The notes beneath the pieces were generated by a model. That model had not been told where the DNA came from and made no database searches. It saw nothing but the letters and a program-made list of their open reading frames with translations. Shown piece by piece: positions 60,301 to 64,000 of a stretch of DNA of 64,000 nucleotides. Source of the stretch: Setophaga petechia (lineage: Eukaryota > Chordata > Aves > Passeriformes > Parulidae); contig JANCRA010000028.1 in NCBI GenBank assembly GCA_024362935.1, positions 5,368,501 to 5,432,500 on the forward strand, read 5' to 3'. Made by a program: the position numbers and the translations under genes. Every line of letters starts with the position of its first letter. Positions within the stretch are counted from its first letter, which is position 1.

Positions 60301-60632
60301 CATGACATCGTGTGGGGGCAGCTCTTCTTCTGGCGGCAGGTGTCTCCAGGTTGGTGTGGGCCTCAAGCACGCTGGGCTGGAGGAGGTGGCCGTGTCCTGC
60401 CGTGCCGCTGTCCCGCCAAGGGCAGCTCTGAGCACTCGCAGCCTGGCCCGGCTTCTGCGGGCACTGCCGGGCGCGGCCGGGCAGGAGCCTCGTGCCAGTG
60501 AGCGGCGCTTTCTGCCTTCTCTCCCCAGAGTGCCAGCACCTGATCACCTGGTGTTTGGGCAAGCACCCCCTGGAGCGGGCCAATCTGGAGGACATCTGGC
60601 GCCACCCTTGGGTGTGGGGCTGGCGCCTTTGA
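57371..60632 (+). CDS. PIM-like Ser/Thr kinase, copy 12
   Basis: Exons are 57371-58373, 58515-58736, 58841-58944, 59036-59086, 59407-59773, 60173-60349 and 60529-60632, giving 675 residues. Exon 1 has Ala23, Glu43, GMWRAL, SSRSP and SIPGR as in copy 2, but ALIEG instead of ALTEG. The kinase is Glu504, Pro557, Asp580, Trp673, Arg674. The exon 5 codon for Leu472 is CTG as in copies 3-7, not the CTC of the other Glu504 copies. Intron 5 has a private AAAGCTAGGCC variant. Confidence 0.85.
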
Positions 60633-60695
60633 TGCCCGGCTGGAGCCCCTGCAGCACCCAGTCACCGAGTCCCACGCAGGACCGAGGGCCGGAAA

Positions 60696-60701
60696 AATAA
60701 A
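60696..60701 (+). terminator. Poly(A) signal, copy 12
   Basis: AATAAA at the standard distance after the TGA. Confidence 0.8.
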
Positions 60702-62383
60702 CCAGCCACCAACCCATTGCGGGCTGTCACGACTGGTCCTTGTTAGCAACTGCGGCTAAAGAAACCTCTTGGCAAAAGGGGAAATCAGAGTGTTCCCTCC
60801 TGCCTTGGCCAAGGTTTTGATGCCTCTCCTCCATGTAGGTGGTTTTGTGTCTTCAAGCTCAGGCTGGAGTACTGCTAGGAGTGGCTTTAGCAAGGCGAGA
60901 AATGCAACAGTGAACCAACAGCTTCCCTTTCCAACTGACAAAGCAACTTGGGTTCACCTGAAGTGCCACAAGGGCCTGTGTGTGCGTTCCAAGGGCCACC
61001 GGGTGGCAGGAACAGAGACCTTGCTCCTCTCCAAAGCTGTAGAACAATTAGCAGTGGCAAAATGTGATTTTGGGTTAAGCCCTGACAAAATTGTTCCTCA
61101 TTCGTCCCCAGAAATGGGAAGCTGGGCTGGGCCTTTGACCTGCTGGGACTGCAGCGTTGTCGGTCATAGGCATGGAGCCCACGGGAAATGCTGAGGTTCT
61201 GGAGTCATTCCCATCATGCTGGGATCGTTATACCACCCCACCCCACCCCACCATCCCCCCCCCAAAAATAAAAAATCACGGTTTGCCCTGAAATGGCGGC
61301 TCCTCCTCACCCTGTTGGTCATTATGAGGGGACATTGGGCTCTGGCTGGGGATGGAAATGCTCCCAAAGGGCCTTGAACTCCTGCGGGAATTGGGCCAGC
61401 AAGGAGGTGGCACTGAGCCTTTCAGGGAATTGTGGGGAAAGAGAAGGTCCCCTCTGAGCCTCCTTTTGTCCAGGATGACAGAAACTGTGCTTGGAATGAC
61501 CGCCTTTGTTTGTATTTACAGAACCTGAGACGCACAGTGAGTGCTTCTGGGGAGGAGGGAGGTGTGTGGGGTATGCAGCCAACAAATAACGATGGTTAGT
61601 AATGGTTTTGTTGACCAACAGTGTAAAGGCCATTGCCATGGGCCTCATGGAGCTCATGGGCTCAGCAGCCACAGTCCCTGTGGAGATCAAGTCTGCCAGG
61701 CTCTCTGTGGGTGTCTGACACTCAGCTCAGCCCTCCGCGGCTCTGTAGCCTCGCCAGGGCCAGCAGGGTCCCGATGCCCAAAGGCACACAAAGCATCCTC
61801 CCAGCACAGGCTGAGCCACTCAGGGTGGCAGAATCCTGTGGCAATTCAGCTCTCTGAGCATCCTCTCTGCTTTTAGACGGTCCCAGTGCCCTTGTCCCAC
61901 AGACATTGGCTCTGCCAAGTACCACTGCCTTCTCTAGGTGCTGACGGGCATCAAACAGTGGAGGCACTGTGCTGTGAGGGACAGCGATCTTTTATTTGGG
62001 GTGGCTGGGGACAAGCTGGACCAGAATAAATAGCCATGAGATGTGGCTTTGGATGGGATTCATCCCGATACGTCCCAGTGGGATCCCCTTCAAACATGTA
62101 GCCAAGGTCCTGAAAGCCCAAGGAGGTCCATGCTGGCTCAGGGCTCTCCAGCTGTATGTGACTTGAAAGGAAGGCTTTGGAACTATCCAGGAAACTCCAT
62201 CCTTTCAATCAAACCATGATAGCAGGAAAAATGAAGGGAAGGTCATCGTGGGCACTACTGGGAAGTGATGGAAAGACACAACAGCCAGCCATGGGGGGAG
62301 GCGGGGCCATGATGGCACACAGGGGAGGAGCCCTGCGGTGGGGCAGGTCTGTGGTGTCACACACTGTCCTGGCCGCAGCACTG
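60702..62383. other. Spacer between copies 12 and 13
   Basis: No gene recognised. The cassette is at 61522-62030. The part from about 60960 onward corresponds to bases 1-1418 of the window and is nearly identical to it. Confidence 0.8.
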
Positions 62384-62413
62384 TGACATCATTGTGCCTA
62401 TATGCCTATATAA
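62384..62413 (+). promoter_or_regulatory. Core promoter, copy 13
   Basis: CRE-like TGACATCA at 62384-62391 and TATATAA at 62407-62413, preceded by GCCGCAGC. Confidence 0.7.
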
Positions 62414-62449
62414 TCCGGGCCAGCCCCCGCAGCTGCCAGTGCAGTTGCG

Positions 62450-64000
62450 ATGGTGCGTGCCGGAGCCATGGGTGACGGTTACGCACCTTTGACTGCACTT
62501 GTCCTGCTGCTGGCCGTCGTGGCTGTCTGCTGGGCCCTTGGCCTCTGGCAGCCATGGAGGCGGCAAGCAGGGACAGCCAAGAGGCGCAAGCGCCCCGGGG
62601 TCCGGCCCAGAGGCTCACGCAGGAACCGGGGAGCCCCTGCGGCTCCCAGGCCCTGCAGGCCTCGGGCTACCCCTCGCAAGCGGCCAGGTGCTCCCGCCAG
62701 CACCCTGGGCAGCTCCTGCAGCTGCGGCCCCTGCGTGGCAGTGGGCCGAGAGCTGCAGGAACTGATGCAGCTGCTCTGGGCTGGCAGTGGGACATCTGAG
62801 CCGCTCTACTCTGGGATGTGGCGGGCCCTGTGGAAAGAGCTGCGGGAGCTGGTGAGGCGAGGCCACCTGCCCTGCTGTGGCTCGTCCCGCTCCCCCAGGC
62901 GCCGCCATCCCATGAGGAGGCAGCTCCCAGGAAGAGTCTCCATCTCTGGGAGGGCCTCGAGCCTTGCAAGGATGGCACGGCAGACGACACCCGCCATCCT
63001 TGCAAGAAGCTCAGGCTGTCAGAGATCCTCCATCCTGCCAGGAGCCTCGGCTACCTCTGACAGCCTCCATCCTTCAGAGAGGCTCAGTGAGACCTGTCAG
63101 CCTGCAGCAAGTGCAGAGCCCGCGGACAGGTCTCCCGGCTCCCTTGGACCCTTGGACTTGGACAAGACGGGCACAACCCTGAGCGTTGTCGTGGCCAGGG
63201 AAAGCCCGGGAGTCCAAGTGGGAGCCCAGCCCGATGCAGGGGAGCCATCTCAGGAGCAGGTGGCTCGGGAGCAGCAAGCGTCCTGCAGCCGGCACTTGTC
63301 GGCCCACAGCTGCCAGGACGCTGTGCCGGCTGTGCCAGCGGGCTGCAGCCCGTGCCGGGTGGAGGAGACGAGCCTCGAGACACCTGGGCACCTCCATCTC
63401 GAGGAAGCTGCTCCGAAACAGCCACCGACTCCCAAGGAGGCCCTAATAGAAGGTGAGATCTTCTGAGGAGCTGTCTGCAGCTCCCCTGGGGCTCTTCAGG
63501 GCCATTGCCAGGCCAGGCCCTCTGAGAGCAGCCTAGTCCCTGGCTGTTCTCAGTGCCTCTGATGGCTTCAAAAATCCCCTGCGTGGTTTGCAGCTGCTCC
63601 TGGGACCCCCCTGCGCGACAGCTCGGGCTGCAGCCCCGGCCGCGCACAAGAGCAGAGCGCAGGCCACGAGGCCGGGGCCAGCGCCGGTGCCGCCGTGCCC
63701 CCCTGCAGCGGGGCTCCTGCAGCCGCCTGTGCGCGCTGCCCGGGCCCGGCCGTGCCGCTCGCCAGCCCCTCGGCTGCAGGGCGGTGGCCGCTGCCCGGCG
63801 CGCGGCAGGGAGCAGGTGAGAGCAGCGCGGCCCGCGGGGGCCGGCCCCTGCCCTGGCGGGTAGTGGGCGGGGGGGGTTCCTGGGCGCAGCGCTGACGCCT
63901 CGCTCTCGGCCTTTTGCAGGGCAAAAGAAGGAGCTGCAGGAGCTCTACCAGCTGGGCCCGCAGCTGGGCAAGGGCGGCTTCGGCACCGTTTTCGCGGGCA
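62450..64000 (+). CDS. PIM-like Ser/Thr kinase, copy 13 (cut by window end)
   Basis: Exons visible are 62450-63452, 63594-63815 and the first 81 bases of exon 3 (63920-64000). The window ends within the glycine-loop exon, about 23 bases before its donor site. The readable part is open and encodes exon 1 of the same protein type as copies 3, 4 and 6. The glycine loop has Lys426, matching copy 1 and unlike copies 2-5 and 7-12 (Arg426). The poly-G run in intron 2 is 8, also as in copy 1. The rest of the gene presumably continues beyond the window. Confidence 0.85.

Larger units (their letters stand above)
1..64000 (+). repeat. Tandem array of a ~5.08 kb PIM-like kinase gene unit, 13 copies
   Basis: The same unit recurs head-to-tail across the whole window. 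The exon 1 start codons lie at 1485, 6565, 11649, 16730, 21809, 26890, 31969, 37048, 42119, 47204, 52287, 57371 and 62450, so spacing is 5,071 to 5,085 bp. Base 1 corresponds to base 5080 of the next unit. Units differ by scattered substitutions and a few small indels, mostly in the intron 2 poly-G tract, the intron 5 G run and the spacer. Introns, promoter and spacer are all copied, so the array grew by DNA-level tandem duplication and not by retroposition. Neither end of the array is in the window. Confidence 0.98.

Noticed and set aside
1..64000. CRISPR, transposon or viral explanation of the repeats
   Set aside because: The unit is 5 kb, with spliced exons, no terminal inverted repeats, long terminal repeats, target-site duplications or integrase/transposase/reverse transcriptase sequence that I could recognise.

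Overview
The window is animal nuclear DNA, most probably from a passerine bird. It is one uninterrupted head-to-tail tandem array. A unit of about 5.08 kb (ATG-to-ATG spacing 5,071 to 5,085 bp) is repeated 13 times on the + strand. The window opens in the spacer before copy 1 and closes inside exon 3 of copy 13. Each unit holds one intron-containing gene for a PIM-family serine/threonine kinase: GT-AG introns, a TATA box, and AATAAA 63 bases after the stop codon. The bird assignment rests on the compact, very GC-rich gene structure and on the known expansion of PIM1-like kinases in songbirds (reported for zebra finch). No organism marker is present, so it is an inference.

Layout of a unit, using copy 1: spacer (1-1418), a CRE-like element plus TATA box (1419-1448), seven coding exons (1485-2487, 2629-2850, 2955-3058, 3150-3200, 3521-3887, 4287-4463, 4643-4746), and a poly(A) signal (4810-4815). 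The joined exons keep one frame and give 675 residues. Residues 1-334 (exon 1) hold a hydrophobic segment at about 14-33 followed by an Arg/Lys-rich stretch. Exon 2 is Ala/Pro/Gly/Cys-rich. Exons 3-7 are a PIM-type kinase domain: glycine loop at 425-430, K447, E469, a PIM-type ERP hinge at 501-503, catalytic loop at 545-552, DFG at 566-568. The catalytic-loop HRD is HGD in every copy where it can be read.

The copies are nearly identical but fall into subtypes. Copies 1, 2 and 8-12 have Glu504 just after the hinge proline; copies 3-7 have Gly504. Exon 1 has its own subtypes that do not always match the kinase subtype: copy 8 pairs an exon 1 of the copy 5/7 type with a Glu504 kinase. A two-unit block at about 12.4-22.8 kb recurs almost exactly at 22.6-32.9 kb (offset 10,160). 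Copy 6, inside that block, carries two single-base insertions in exon 3 that break the frame, so it is a pseudogene or an assembly error. Copy 10 has a Leu-to-Pro change in the kinase C-lobe. Copy 13 is cut by the window end.

The spacers (about 1.7 kb) hold no recognisable gene. They carry a C-rich/A-rich simple-sequence tract and a conserved exon-like cassette ending in AATAAA that may be a relic of another gene. No RNA genes, CRISPR arrays or recognisable transposons were seen.
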